The notes below the pieces were generated by a model. That model saw only the letters and a list, made by a program, of their open reading frames with translations, made no database searches and was not told where the DNA came from. Shown here piece by piece: positions 1-10,196 of a stretch of 30,335 nucleotides of DNA. The translations under genes were made by a program, and so were the position numbers. The first letter of the stretch is position 1, and every line of letters begins with the position of its first letter. Origin of the DNA: an uncultured Collinsella sp. (GTDB lineage: Bacteria > Actinomycetota > Coriobacteriia > Coriobacteriales > Coriobacteriaceae); assembly GCA_905213265.1 (NCBI GenBank), contig CAJMHR010000028.1, positions 1 through 30,335 on the forward strand, given 5' to 3'.

Positions 1-1213
1 CGCCGATCCCTACGAGCAGCGCGTTGAGCGGGCGCGAGTTGGCGTATTTGCCCATAACGCGGGCTGAGCTGGTGAGCCGTATGAGCACAAAGACCGTAAT
101 CGGCAGCTGAAGCGACAGCAGTGCCTGACTCCAGATGAGACCTTCAAAAGGATTTGGGATGACCAGACACGCCGCCACTGCGCCGGCGAAACAGGCCGCT
201 ACCCCGATCGAGGAATGTCGGTCGTGGATGTCGTATTCCTCGTCGAACATGCCCGCGGTGATGGTTCCCGCCGCCATGCCCGCTGTCACGCTGCTCGATA
301 GTCCCGCGAACAGCAGCGCTACCGCAAAGATGGTCGAGCTCGCCGGGCCCAAGATGGGGGAGAGCGTGGCCGCTGCGACGGCGAGGTCGTCTACGACAAT
401 GCTGTGCGCAAAGAAGGTCGTTGCGGCCAGGATGACCATGGCCGAGTTGATTGCCCAGCCCACGCCCATCGAAAAGAGCGTGTCGAAGAGCTCATAGCGC
501 AGACGCTCTTCGATAACCTGCTCGCCTTGGCCTTCGAAGTGCATGGATTGGATGACCTCGGAGTGTAGAAAGAGGTTGTGGGGCATAACGACCGCACCCA
601 GGACACTCACGATAATCGCGGCAGAGCCAGTGGGCATACTGGGCGTGATCCAGCTTGCGGCGGCTTGCGGCCAGTCGACCTTGACTAGTGCAAGCTCGGC
701 CAAAAACGAGAGTCCTACCACGCCTACGAGGGCGATGATCCAGCGTTCGGCACGCTTGTAGGAACTCGTCATGAGCATCGCCATCGATACTGCCGCCACG
801 ATGACGCAGCCCGCACGTACGGGCAGCCCAAAGAGCATTTGAAGGGCAATCGCGCCACCCAAGACTTCGGCCATGGCGGTGGCGATGGTCGCGAGATAGG
901 CACTGGCGAGCACCGTGCGTCCAACGAAGCGGGGGAGGTAACGTGTCGTGGCCTCGGCAAGACAGGCGCCCGTGGCGATACCCAGGTGCGCCGCGTTGTG
1001 CTGCAGCGCGATGAGCATGATCGTGGACAGCGTGACGATCCACAGCAGCGCGTAGCCAAACTGCGAGCCCGCGGCCATATTGGAGGCCCAGTTGCCCGGG
1101 TCGATAAAGCCGACGGTCACGAGCAGCCCGGGGCCGATGTGCCGCGCAATGTCTAGGCCTCCGTGACCACCGGTGCGTCGGGAGCCAAAGTGTTGTTTGA
1201 GATGGTTGAGCAT
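1..1213 (-). CDS. mntH: Nramp-family divalent metal (Mn/Fe) transporter, C-terminus cut by window edge
   Basis: The minus-strand frame is open from an ATG at 1213 to the left edge (about 404 codons, no stop inside the window), so the C-terminus is missing. Translation shows the two Nramp signatures: DPGN at residues 38-41 (first membrane helix) and MPHN at 210-213 (helix 6). In the family these helices carry the metal ligands. Many hydrophobic segments are present, as expected for an inner-membrane, proton-coupled importer of Mn2+ or Fe2+. The start is supported by AGGAG six bases upstream. gpmA ends 75 bp upstream on the same strand with no clear terminator between, so co-transcription is possible. 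No metal-regulator operator was recognised. The family is certain; the choice of metal is an inference. Confidence 0.93.
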   Translation of the reverse strand, partial: MLNHLKQHFGSRRTGGHGGLDIARHIGPGLLVTVGFIDPGNWASNMAAGSQFGYALLWIVTLSTIMLIALQHNAAHLGIATGACLAEATTRYLPRFVGRTVLASAYLATIATAMAEVLGGAIALQMLFGLPVRAGCVIVAAVSMAMLMTSSYKRAERWIIALVGVVGLSFLAELALVKVDWPQAAASWITPSMPTGSAAIIVSVLGAVVMPHNLFLHSEVIQSMHFEGQGEQVIEERLRYELFDTLFSMGVGWAINSAMVILAATTFFAHSIVVDDLAVAAATLSPILGPASSTIFAVALLFAGLSSSVTAGMAAGTITAGMFDEEYDIHDRHSSIGVAACFAGAVAACLVIPNPFEGLIWSQALLSLQLPITVFVLIRLTSSARVMGKYANSRPLNALLVGIG

Positions 1214-1288
1214 GGTGCGCTCCTGTGTATGGGCGGCGTGGCGTCGCATCTGGGTCGTGCGGCGCCACGCGTCGGGTTTGGGTTGGGG

Positions 1289-2062
1289 TTACCTGCGCGC
1301 CTTGCCTTGGTTGGCCACGGCGTCGATCTTGGCGGCGATGGTCGCCGGGTCGCCGATGTAGCGCTTGTCGAGGACGTTGAAATCGGCATCGAAGGTGTAG
1401 ACGAGCGGCACGCCGGTGGGGATGTTGACCTTGAGGATCTCCTCGGGCGTGAGGTGCTCGAACTTCATGACGAGAGAGCGCAGGGAGTTGCCGTGTGCGG
1501 CGACGAGCACGCGCTTGCCGGCGAGCATCTGGGGGCGAATCTCGTCTTCGAAATAAGGCCAGGCGCGGGCTATCGTGTCCTTGAGGCACTCGGTGTAGGG
1601 CAGCTGGTCGGGTGCGACATCACGGTATTGCTCCTGGGTGTGGGGATCGCGCGCGTCGTTCGGCTCGAGTGCCGGCGGGCAGATATCGAAGGAGCGGCGC
1701 CAGATGAGCACCTGTTCGTCGCCGTGCTCCGCCGCGGCATCGGCCTTGTTGAGACCCTGCAACGCGCCGTAGTGGCGCTCGTTGAGCTTCCAGGATTTGA
1801 TGACGGGCAGCCACTCGCGATCCATTTGGCCGAGCACGATGTTGAGGGTGTGGATCGCGCGCTTGAGGCGCGAAGTGTAGCAGACGTCAAAGTCGAAACC
1901 GGCTTCTTTGAGGGCTCGACCGCCTGCGGCGGCTTCTTCGCGGCCCGTGTCGGTGAGCTCAACATCGGTCCAGCCGGTGAACAGGTTGAGTTTGTTCCAC
2001 TCGGATTCTCCGTGACGGATAAGGACAAGTTGCATCGTCTGTCGGTCTTTCTGGCGTGCCAT
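1289..2062 (-). CDS. gpmA: 2,3-bisphosphoglycerate-dependent phosphoglycerate mutase
   Basis: A 257-residue cytosolic glycolytic enzyme that interconverts 3- and 2-phosphoglycerate. The catalytic phospho-histidine motif LIRHGES is at residues 14-20 (His17), ERHYG is at 95-99 and the second active-site histidine (AAHGNS) is His190. The length matches dPGM proteins (about 230-250 residues). The start is chosen at 2062 because AAGGAGG lies five bases upstream; the internal Met10 at 2035, directly before QLVLIRHG, has no comparable site and would give a more typical N-terminus. It is transcribed away from gltB, and the shared upstream gap holds three 57-bp palindromes. The next gene downstream on the same strand is the Nramp transporter. 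Confidence 0.96.
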   Translation of the reverse strand: MARQKDRQTMQLVLIRHGESEWNKLNLFTGWTDVELTDTGREEAAAGGRALKEAGFDFDVCYTSRLKRAIHTLNIVLGQMDREWLPVIKSWKLNERHYGALQGLNKADAAAEHGDEQVLIWRRSFDICPPALEPNDARDPHTQEQYRDVAPDQLPYTECLKDTIARAWPYFEDEIRPQMLAGKRVLVAAHGNSLRSLVMKFEHLTPEEILKVNIPTGVPLVYTFDADFNVLDKRYIGDPATIAAKIDAVANQGKARR

Positions 2063-2200
2063 GGGGGCCTCCTTGATCTGGCACGGCGCGCGTGCCGTTT
2101 GCTTGACGCCGCAAAGGATACCCGTTTTAGGCCAAAAAGTTAACCACGACTAACAAAATTGTTGTATTTGAATGGGGTGGGGAAAGGGGGTTGCCGAAAT
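2063..2200. other. gpmA upstream region before the first repeat array
   Basis: This AT-richer stretch separates gpmA from the first palindromic array and must hold the gpmA promoter. I see no convincing paired -35 and -10 hexamers. The last bases before the array (ggttgccgaaat) resemble the spacer ends seen inside other arrays. Confidence 0.3.
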
Positions 2201-2416
2201 GTCTTGATCTGTAACAACTAGGGATGGAAATTGGGTCTAGGTGTTACAGATCAAGACAGGAAGAAATGGTCCTATGGAAAATCTCAATCTGTAACAGCTG
2301 ACCGTCAAAACCGGCCCTTCGTGTTACAGATTGAGACATTCGGAACCGTCTCTCAAAAACATCTCAATCTGTAACTGTTAGTCATCGAAATTGGGCTTCC
2401 TGTTACAGATTGAAAT
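2201..2416. repeat. Array 1 of the 57-bp palindromic repeat (3 units, 80-bp period)
   Basis: Three units lie at 2201-2257, 2281-2337 and 2361-2416, so the starts are exactly 80 bp apart. Each has a left arm of the form RTCTYRATCTGTAAC, a 26-27 bp loop, and a right arm that is its reverse complement or nearly so. The first unit has perfect 15-bp arms (gtcttgatctgtaac and gttacagatcaagac). The 23-bp spacers are not alike. The array lies in the divergent gap between gpmA and gltB. Related arrays are at 9873, 11309, 17025 and 20601. Confidence 0.93.
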
Positions 2417-2601
2417 GTTTGAAGCGGTGAGCTTACAGGCCGAACCTGGGGCCCCTTGTTGTCGTCCTTGAGGTTGGCGGCACCCACTCGTAGGGCGTGC
2501 GTTACGCGATTGTTTCGAAACGGGCGGGAAACACAACGGGCCGGTGATGCTCCTAGTATGCCTATTCAACTGACTGTCTAAATATCTAGGGGAGGATCGC
2601 G
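2417..2601. other. gltB upstream region with a GTTTCGAAAC palindrome
   Basis: This region should contain the gltBD promoter. A perfect 10-bp palindrome, GTTTCGAAAC, lies at 2512-2521, and a -10-like TAGTAT at 2554-2559 has no clear -35 partner. A strong ribosome site (GGGGAGG, 2589-2595) precedes the gltB ATG. The palindrome could be an operator, but no regulator can be assigned. Confidence 0.3.
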
Positions 2602-5600
2602 ATGCAGGCAGATTCCGCTCAGCTGCAGGGCCTTTATCGCCCCGAATTCGACCACGATGCATGTGGCATCGGCGCACTTGCCGATATCAACGGTGAGCGC
2701 CATCACCAGATTTTGGACGATGCGCTGTCCATTCTGGTCAACTTGGAGCACCGCGGCGGTACGGGACTCGAGAAGAACACCGGCGACGGCGCTGGCATCT
2801 TGTTCCAGGTTCCGCATCACTTTTTCCGTAAAGAGGCTCAAAAGTGCGGCCAGATTCTGCCGGCAGAGGGCGACTATGGCGTGGCCATGCTGTTCTTCCC
2901 GCAGGACGACAAGGGTGTAGAGGATGCCCGTCGCGTGTTTGAGGAGGGCTGCGCCGAAGCCGGCGTGCCGCTGCTCTTTTGGCGCGAGGTGCCGGTCGAT
3001 CCGCACGACCTGGGCGAGACGGCCCGCGCCTGCATGCCCACCATCCTGCAGGCCTTCCTGGGCCGTCCGGACGACACGCCGGCAGGTGACGCCTTCGAGC
3101 GTCGCCTGTACGTGTGCCGCCGCACCATCGAGAAGAAGGCCGACGCCGAGTTTGCCCTGCGCGACAAGATCTTCTACGTGTGCTCTATGAGCTCGCGCAC
3201 CATCGTGTACAAGGGCATGCTGGTCGCCACGCAGATGCGCCGCTTCTTCATCGATCTCAACGACGCCGCCGTCAAGACGGCCGTGGCGCTCGTCCACTCG
3301 CGCTACTCCACCAACACCACGCCCAGCTGGGAGCGCGCGCACCCCAACCGCTTTATCATCCACAACGGCGAGATCAACACCCTCAAGGGCAACGTCAACT
3401 GGATTCGCGCCCGCGAACCCAACCTGTACAGTCCCGTGCTGCAGCACGATCTTGAGCGTGTGATGCCCATCATCAACCGCGAGGGCTCCGACTCCGCGAT
3501 TCTGGACAACGTGCTCGAGTTCTTGGTCATGAACGGCCGTCCGCTCACGCGTGCCGCATCCATGCTGCTGCCCGAGCCGTGGGACCACAACGACAGTCTG
3601 AGCGAGGAGCGCCGCGCCTACGACGCCTACCAGTCAATGCTCATGGAGCCGTGGGACGGCCCGGCGGCCATCGCCTTTACCGACGGTCGCACGCTGGGTG
3701 CCGCCCTCGACCGTAACGGCCTGCGTCCCGCTCGCTACTATGTGACGCGCGACGGTCGCTTTATGCTGGCAAGCGAGGTGGGCACCATCGAGGTGAGCCC
3801 CGAGAACATCCTGACGAGCGGCTGCCTGGGACCGGGTCAGATGCTCGAGGTCGACTTTGCCCGCGGGCGCGTCATCTACAACGATGAGCTGCGTGCCCGT
3901 TACGCCAAGGAAAAGCCCTACCGTGATTGGATTGCCGAGGAGACGCTAACCGTTGACGCGCTCGATGAGCCCGTTGCGGCAACGCCCGCCGAGGACGCCG
4001 AGGTGCCCGCCGCCGTGCGCATGGCCAAGCTCGGCTACCACTGGGATGACGTCGACGAGGTCGTGCGTCCCATGGCCCAGCAGGGCAAGGCGCCACTCGC
4101 CTCGATGGGCATCGACGCGCCGCTGGCCTGCCTGTCCAAGAAGACACGCTCGTTCTTTGACTACTTCTATCAGCTGTTCGCTCAGGTCACGAACCCGCCG
4201 ATCGACGCCCTACGCGAGCATATGGTCACCTCGACTACGCTCTACCTGGGCAACCACGGCAACCTGCTCGAGGATTCCCGTACGGCCTGCCAGCTGGTGC
4301 GCTTGGAGCGTCCGTTGCTCAACGAGGAGGAGTTTGACCGCATCTGCGCCATCGACCGCGTGGGTTTTAAGACTCGCCGCTTCCGTGCCGTCTACCGCCG
4401 CGACGCCGGCGAGGGCGCACTGCAGGCTGCGCTCAAGCAGCTTGCCGAGGACGTTGAGGCTGCGGTCCGAGACGGCGTGAACATCGTGGTGTTGAGCGAT
4501 CGTGCCGCTGCGGGCGAGGTGCCCGTGCCGTCGCTGCTCGCCGTGGGCTGCGTGCACAACCACCTGATTCGCGCCGGCGTGCGTACCTTTGCCGATATCG
4601 TGGTGGAGTGCGGCGACGCCGTGTCCCCGCACGACTTTGCGGCGCTGGTGGGCTACTCCGCGAGCGGCGTCTATCCGTACAACGCGCATGCGTGCATCCG
4701 CGATCTGGCGGCACGCGGCGACCTGGCTGTGACGGCCGAGCAGGGCATCGCTAACTACAACAAGGCTGCGACCGCCGGCATCGTCTCCATCATGTCCAAG
4801 ATGGGCATCTCCACGGTGCAGAGCTACCATTCGGCGCAGATCTTCGAGGCCGTGGGCTTTACGCCGGAGTTCGTCAACGCGTACTTCGCCGGCACGGTGA
4901 GCCGTGTGGGCGGTATGGGTGTCGAGGACGTCGAGCGCGAGCAGAACGAGCGCTACGACGCCGCGCTCGCTATCCTTAAGAGCCCGGCTCCCGAGCAGCT
5001 GCCCACGCTGGGTCTGACCAAGTGGCGCCCGCTCGGCGGCGAGGATCACCTCATCGATCCGCAGACTGTCTACTTGCTGCAGACCGCCTGCCGTGAGGAC
5101 AGCTACGACACCTTTAAGGAGTACAGCGCCCGCCTGCACCGCACGGGCCGTGCCGTGCGCCTGCGCGACTTGCTCGACTTTGATGCCAGCGGCCGTACTC
5201 CGGTGGCGCTTGACGAGGTCGAGCCCGCGCTCAACATCGTCCGCCGCTTTAACACCGGTGCCATGTCGTATGGCTCCATCAGCAAAGAGGCACACGAGTG
5301 CATGGCCATCGCCATGAACCGCCTACACGGCCGCTCCAACTCGGGCGAGGGCGGCGAGGACCCGCGTCGCGAGACCCCGCTGGCTAACGGTGACTCCAAG
5401 AACTCCGCGATCAAGCAGGTAGCAAGTGCGCGATTTGGCGTGACGAGCCGCTACCTGTGCAGCGCCTTCGAGATTCAGATCAAGATGGCCCAGGGCGCCA
5501 AGCCCGGCGAGGGCGGACACCTGCCCGGCAAGAAGGTCTACCCCTGGATCGCCGAGGTCCGTCAGTCCACGCCCGGCATCGGCCTGATCTCGCCTCCGCC

Positions 5601-7299
5601 GCACCACGACATCTACTCCATCGAGGACCTGGCAGAGCTGATCTTCGATCTTAAGAACGCCAACCCCGGCGCGCGCGTGTCGGTCAAGCTGGTCAGCGAG
5701 GCCGGCGTCGGCACCATCGCCACCGGTGTGGCCAAGGGCGCTGCCGACAAGATCTTGATCAGCGGCCACAATGGCGGCTCGGGCGCCGCTGCGCGCGACT
5801 CTATCTGGCATGCGGGTCTGCCGCTGGAGCTTGGCCTTGCCGAGGCTCAGCAGACGTTGCTGCAAAACGGCCTGCGCTCCCGCGTGGTGCTCGAGGCCGA
5901 CGGCAAGCTCATGGACGGCACCGATGTCGCCGTCGCCTGCCTGTTGGGCGCCGAGGAGTTTGGTTTTGCGACCATGCCGCTCATCTCCATGGGTTGCCTC
6001 ATGCAGCGCGACTGCCAGCAGGACACCTGCCCGGCCGGCATCGCTACACAAAACTGCCGTCTGCGTCGCGGCTTCCGCGGCAAGCCCGAGCACGTCGAGC
6101 ACTTTATGCTCTTTGTTGCCGAGCAGCTGCGCGAGGTCATGGCGAGCCTTGGCTTCCGCACCGTCGACGAGATGGTCGGCCACCCCGAGTGCCTGCGCCA
6201 GATCGAGGTTCCGGGCAACCGCAAGGCCAACCTGCTCGATCTGTCGCCCGTGCTGGCGAGCGCGACCTGCGAGTTCGGTGCCCATATCCCGGGTGCCGAC
6301 GGTCGTCACTTCCTGCCGCAGATGGCCGCGGACAGCGAGCTCGACAAGACGCTCGACTCCACGTTGTTTGTGCCCTATACGGCCGATGCCCGTGCGCACC
6401 TGCGTCCGATTCGCTTCCGCGCCGATATCGCCAACGTCAACCGTTGCGTGGGCACCATCCTGGGCAACGCGGTGACCAAGGCGCATCCCGAGGGTCTGCC
6501 CGCCGGCTCCATCACCATCGATTGCGATGGTTCGGCTGGCCAGAGCTTTGGCGCATTCCTTCCGCGTGGCATTACGCTCAACGTGTGCGGCGACGCCAAC
6601 GACTACTTTGGCAAGGGCCTTTCGGGCGGCGAGGTGTCGGTGCGCCCCAACCCGCATGCGACTTACAAGTTCGACGAGAACATCATCGTGGGCAATGTTG
6701 CGTTCTTTGGCGCCACGAGTGGCCTCGGCTTCATTAACGGTCTGGCCGGTCAGCGTTTTGCCGTGCGCAACTCCGGTGCCACCGTGGTGGTCGAGGGATG
6801 CGGCAACCATGGCTGCGAGTACATGACGGGTGGCCTGGCGCTCATCCTGGGCGAGGTCGGGCAGAACTTCGCTGCCGGTATGACGGGTGGCGTGGCCTAT
6901 GTCTTTGACCAGTACGGCACGCTCGATGCCCGTGTGAACCACGAGAGCGTTGAGCTCAAGGCCCCCACGGCCGACGAGCTGGCACAGATTCGCGAGCTCA
7001 TCCAGGAGCACGTGGACGCGACGCAGAGCCCGCGCGGCATTAAGCTGCTCTACAGCTTTGAGACGATGAGCAAGCACTTTGTGAAGGTCATTCCGACCGA
7101 GTACGAGCGCGTGCTGGCGATTGTCGCCGCGGGCGAGGCCGTGGGCAAGACGCATGCGCAGGCAGAGGAGCTGGCGTTTGACATTGTGACCGGTCGCGCG
7201 AGTGCCGCGGATGTCGCTCGCTTCGATGTGGCGGGTAGTGTCGCTGGTGCTGTGCCCGCCGCTGCCAGCTCTGTTGCTTCGACCAAGAAGGAGGCGTAA
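2602..7299 (+). CDS. gltB: Glutamate synthase, large (alpha) subunit
   Basis: A 1565-residue large subunit of NAD(P)H-dependent glutamate synthase, which transfers the amide nitrogen of glutamine to 2-oxoglutarate. Domains in order: an N-terminal class II glutamine amidotransferase whose nucleophile is Cys21 (DACGIGAL) after a short propeptide; a central domain; an FMN/2-oxoglutarate barrel containing a 3Fe-4S motif of the form Cx5Cx4C (about residues 1132, 1138 and 1143, MGCLMQRDCQQDTCPAG); and a C-terminal glycine-rich beta-helix (GGVAYVFD region near 1430). It is slightly longer than the usual 1500 residues, with a low-complexity Ala/Val tail. GGGGAGG sits six to seven bases before the ATG. 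It is followed five bases later by gltD, whose ribosome site lies in the gltB 3' end, so the two are surely co-expressed. Confidence 0.97.
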   Translation: MQADSAQLQGLYRPEFDHDACGIGALADINGERHHQILDDALSILVNLEHRGGTGLEKNTGDGAGILFQVPHHFFRKEAQKCGQILPAEGDYGVAMLFFPQDDKGVEDARRVFEEGCAEAGVPLLFWREVPVDPHDLGETARACMPTILQAFLGRPDDTPAGDAFERRLYVCRRTIEKKADAEFALRDKIFYVCSMSSRTIVYKGMLVATQMRRFFIDLNDAAVKTAVALVHSRYSTNTTPSWERAHPNRFIIHNGEINTLKGNVNWIRAREPNLYSPVLQHDLERVMPIINREGSDSAILDNVLEFLVMNGRPLTRAASMLLPEPWDHNDSLSEERRAYDAYQSMLMEPWDGPAAIAFTDGRTLGAALDRNGLRPARYYVTRDGRFMLASEVGTIEVSPENILTSGCLGPGQMLEVDFARGRVIYNDELRARYAKEKPYRDWIAEETLTVDALDEPVAATPAEDAEVPAAVRMAKLGYHWDDVDEVVRPMAQQGKAPLASMGIDAPLACLSKKTRSFFDYFYQLFAQVTNPPIDALREHMVTSTTLYLGNHGNLLEDSRTACQLVRLERPLLNEEEFDRICAIDRVGFKTRRFRAVYRRDAGEGALQAALKQLAEDVEAAVRDGVNIVVLSDRAAAGEVPVPSLLAVGCVHNHLIRAGVRTFADIVVECGDAVSPHDFAALVGYSASGVYPYNAHACIRDLAARGDLAVTAEQGIANYNKAATAGIVSIMSKMGISTVQSYHSAQIFEAVGFTPEFVNAYFAGTVSRVGGMGVEDVEREQNERYDAALAILKSPAPEQLPTLGLTKWRPLGGEDHLIDPQTVYLLQTACREDSYDTFKEYSARLHRTGRAVRLRDLLDFDASGRTPVALDEVEPALNIVRRFNTGAMSYGSISKEAHECMAIAMNRLHGRSNSGEGGEDPRRETPLANGDSKNSAIKQVASARFGVTSRYLCSAFEIQIKMAQGAKPGEGGHLPGKKVYPWIAEVRQSTPGIGLISPPPHHDIYSIEDLAELIFDLKNANPGARVSVKLVSEAGVGTIATGVAKGAADKILISGHNGGSGAAARDSIWHAGLPLELGLAEAQQTLLQNGLRSRVVLEADGKLMDGTDVAVACLLGAEEFGFATMPLISMGCLMQRDCQQDTCPAGIATQNCRLRRGFRGKPEHVEHFMLFVAEQLREVMASLGFRTVDEMVGHPECLRQIEVPGNRKANLLDLSPVLASATCEFGAHIPGADGRHFLPQMAADSELDKTLDSTLFVPYTADARAHLRPIRFRADIANVNRCVGTILGNAVTKAHPEGLPAGSITIDCDGSAGQSFGAFLPRGITLNVCGDANDYFGKGLSGGEVSVRPNPHATYKFDENIIVGNVAFFGATSGLGFINGLAGQRFAVRNSGATVVVEGCGNHGCEYMTGGLALILGEVGQNFAAGMTGGVAYVFDQYGTLDARVNHESVELKAPTADELAQIRELIQEHVDATQSPRGIKLLYSFETMSKHFVKVIPTEYERVLAIVAAGEAVGKTHAQAEELAFDIVTGRASAADVARFDVAGSVAGAVPAAASSVASTKKEA

Positions 7300-7304
7300 G
7301 TGCC

Positions 7305-8786
<1,482 letters not shown>

Positions 8787-8799
8787 GGTAGTCATTCAA

Positions 8800-8839
8800 G
8801 CACGTCCCCAACGACTAGTCATTGGGGACGCGCTTTTTT
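8800..8839 (+). terminator. Intrinsic terminator of gltBD
   Basis: A 12-bp stem with one mismatch (GCACGTCCCCAA at 8800-8811 against TTGGGGACGCGC at 8822-8833), a 10-base loop and six T residues at 8834-8839. It begins 14 bases after the gltD stop. Confidence 0.9.
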
Positions 8840-9128
8840 GTCTAGTGGTCAGGGACACTCTTAACGTCTGACTGCTCATTTGCTGACGTGCGGGCTCGCG
8901 GTGCCTTGCTGTTTTCGTGATGGCTGCGGCTGGCAAGCTTAAAATCCCTGTTTATTTGCCTATGTTTAACTGGGGTTTTGTTTCGGTATAACGTATCGGT
9001 CAAGCGTTCCGTCAAGTATTCGGTCAGCATCTGGTTTGCAGCCTGATACCCATTTCGCCCGTGCCGGCGGCGACCACCGGCCCTCCTCGTAAGCTCAAAT
9101 TGAGGTTCATCAGTTTGAGGAGGATGCC
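8840..9128. other. Gap upstream of the 235-residue protein gene, weak promoter candidate
   Basis: No gene or palindromic repeat is seen here. A -10-like TATAAC lies at 8987-8992, with a poor -35 candidate TTTAAC at 8965-8970 (16-bp spacer). This could drive the gene at 9129 with a leader of roughly 130 bases, but the -35 match is weak. Confidence 0.3.
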
Positions 9129-9836
9129 ATGGCTGATCATGTTTTGGACCGGGGACGTCTGGCCGAGGCTGTCGGTAACGATATTGCCGACATGGCCCAG
9201 TTTTGGATGCTGCGCAAGTTTCAGTTTTTGGAGTCGGCGCGCACACAGTTCGAAGTGATAGTCGATCCATGGCTCAGCTATTGCGAGGAACCCTCGCAAA
9301 ACGAAATCATGGCCTATAACATGGCATTTACCGATTGGCTGCTGTTCGAGCGTCCCTATTACCATGGCAAGACGCTGCTTGAGCTGTATGTGGACGAGCC
9401 GCCGGCATCGCTTTCGCCTGCTTCGCTCAGGCGGCTCGAACAGGTGCGCGACACGCAGTATTTCTCGCGCTTTGGCATTTTGGACAAGGATCCTGCGACT
9501 GGTATGGTCGCGCTGCGTGACACACGCACCGACCGTCGTTTTGATATCTACGACCCGCATATCGTGCAAAAAGAGCACTGGCGCGAAGGTGCGATTGCGG
9601 TGCGTATCGCGTGCGTCGACGATGTCTGGCTGACGGCGGGGCAGCTCTACCTCTACGACATTGCGCGCCTGAGCGATACGGCGGTCGACGGGCCTGGCGC
9701 CGTTCATCCGGAAGACCTGGAAGATGGCTTCGATACCTCGTGTATCAGCTTCTTTCTGAGGCTGGTCCGCGACATCATGGGTGCCCAGGGGCGGTATGTG
9801 AAGTCGCTCAACATCTATGAACAGGAATGGGAGTAG
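9129..9836 (+). CDS. Conserved-looking hypothetical protein, 235 residues
   Basis: I do not recognise this protein with confidence. It is soluble and acidic, with no signal peptide or membrane helix. The segment MAFTDWLLFERPYYHGKTLL (about residues 64-83), followed by a leucine-rich stretch and then LRDTRTDRRFDIYDP, resembles the FDWFLF...GxT...LxDllTg pattern I associate with proteins that often carry a C-terminal SEC-C zinc motif. No such cysteine motif is present here. The start is well supported by GAGGAGG five bases before the ATG. It is probably monocistronic: a terminator lies upstream and a repeat array begins 36 bases after its stop. The function is unknown. Confidence 0.8.
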   Translation: MADHVLDRGRLAEAVGNDIADMAQFWMLRKFQFLESARTQFEVIVDPWLSYCEEPSQNEIMAYNMAFTDWLLFERPYYHGKTLLELYVDEPPASLSPASLRRLEQVRDTQYFSRFGILDKDPATGMVALRDTRTDRRFDIYDPHIVQKEHWREGAIAVRIACVDDVWLTAGQLYLYDIARLSDTAVDGPGAVHPEDLEDGFDTSCISFFLRLVRDIMGAQGRYVKSLNIYEQEWE

Positions 9837-9872
9837 GGAATGGGCAGTCGCAGCGCCGCCGTCTGTCTATTT

Positions 9873-10170
9873 GTCTCGGTCTGTAACGTTTGGGGACAAA
9901 AAACCGGTCTACCTGTTACAGATCGAGACGAATGCTTGAGCGCCGCTGGTTTATCTAAATCTGTAACGTTTAGGGGCCTGGAGAACGTCTAACTGTTATA
10001 GATCGAGACGTTTGGAACCTGGCTGGGGAAATGTCTCAATCTGTAACATCTACAGGCCAAAATTCGACCTAACTGTTATAGATCGAGACAAAGGTTGGAC
10101 GCGGTACCGAAAGATCTTGTTCTGTAACAACTAGAGGCTCAAAGACTGTCTTCCTGTTACAGATCAAGAC
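9873..10170. repeat. Array 2 of the 57-bp palindromic repeat (4 units, 80/80/81-bp period)
   Basis: Units lie at 9873-9929, 9953-10009, 10033-10089 and 10114-10170, all 57 bp, separated by spacers of 23, 23 and 24 bp. Arms vary: the second unit is the most decayed (atctaaatctgtaac against gttatagatcgagac), and the second and third share a gttatag variant in the right arm. The array fills the space between the 235-residue protein gene and the AbiEi/DUF559-like gene. The last unit ends about 27 bases before that gene's first ATG. Confidence 0.93.
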
Positions 10171-10196
10171 ATTTGCCAGCGGGGGCAACAGCGGCG

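Noticed and set aside
1163..2143. Plus-strand frame opposite gpmA
   Set aside because: The minus strand encodes complete phosphoglycerate mutase with both catalytic histidines; the plus frame is a shadow.
2201..2416. Tandem intrinsic terminators
   Set aside because: Stems are only moderately GC-rich with 27-base loops and no T runs after the right arm, and the array lies between two divergent genes where no transcript needs to end.
9873..10170. CRISPR array
   Set aside because: The conserved 15-bp pieces alternate in orientation to form palindromes. Loops and spacers differ in length class (27 and 23 bp), some spacers resemble each other, and there are no cas genes.
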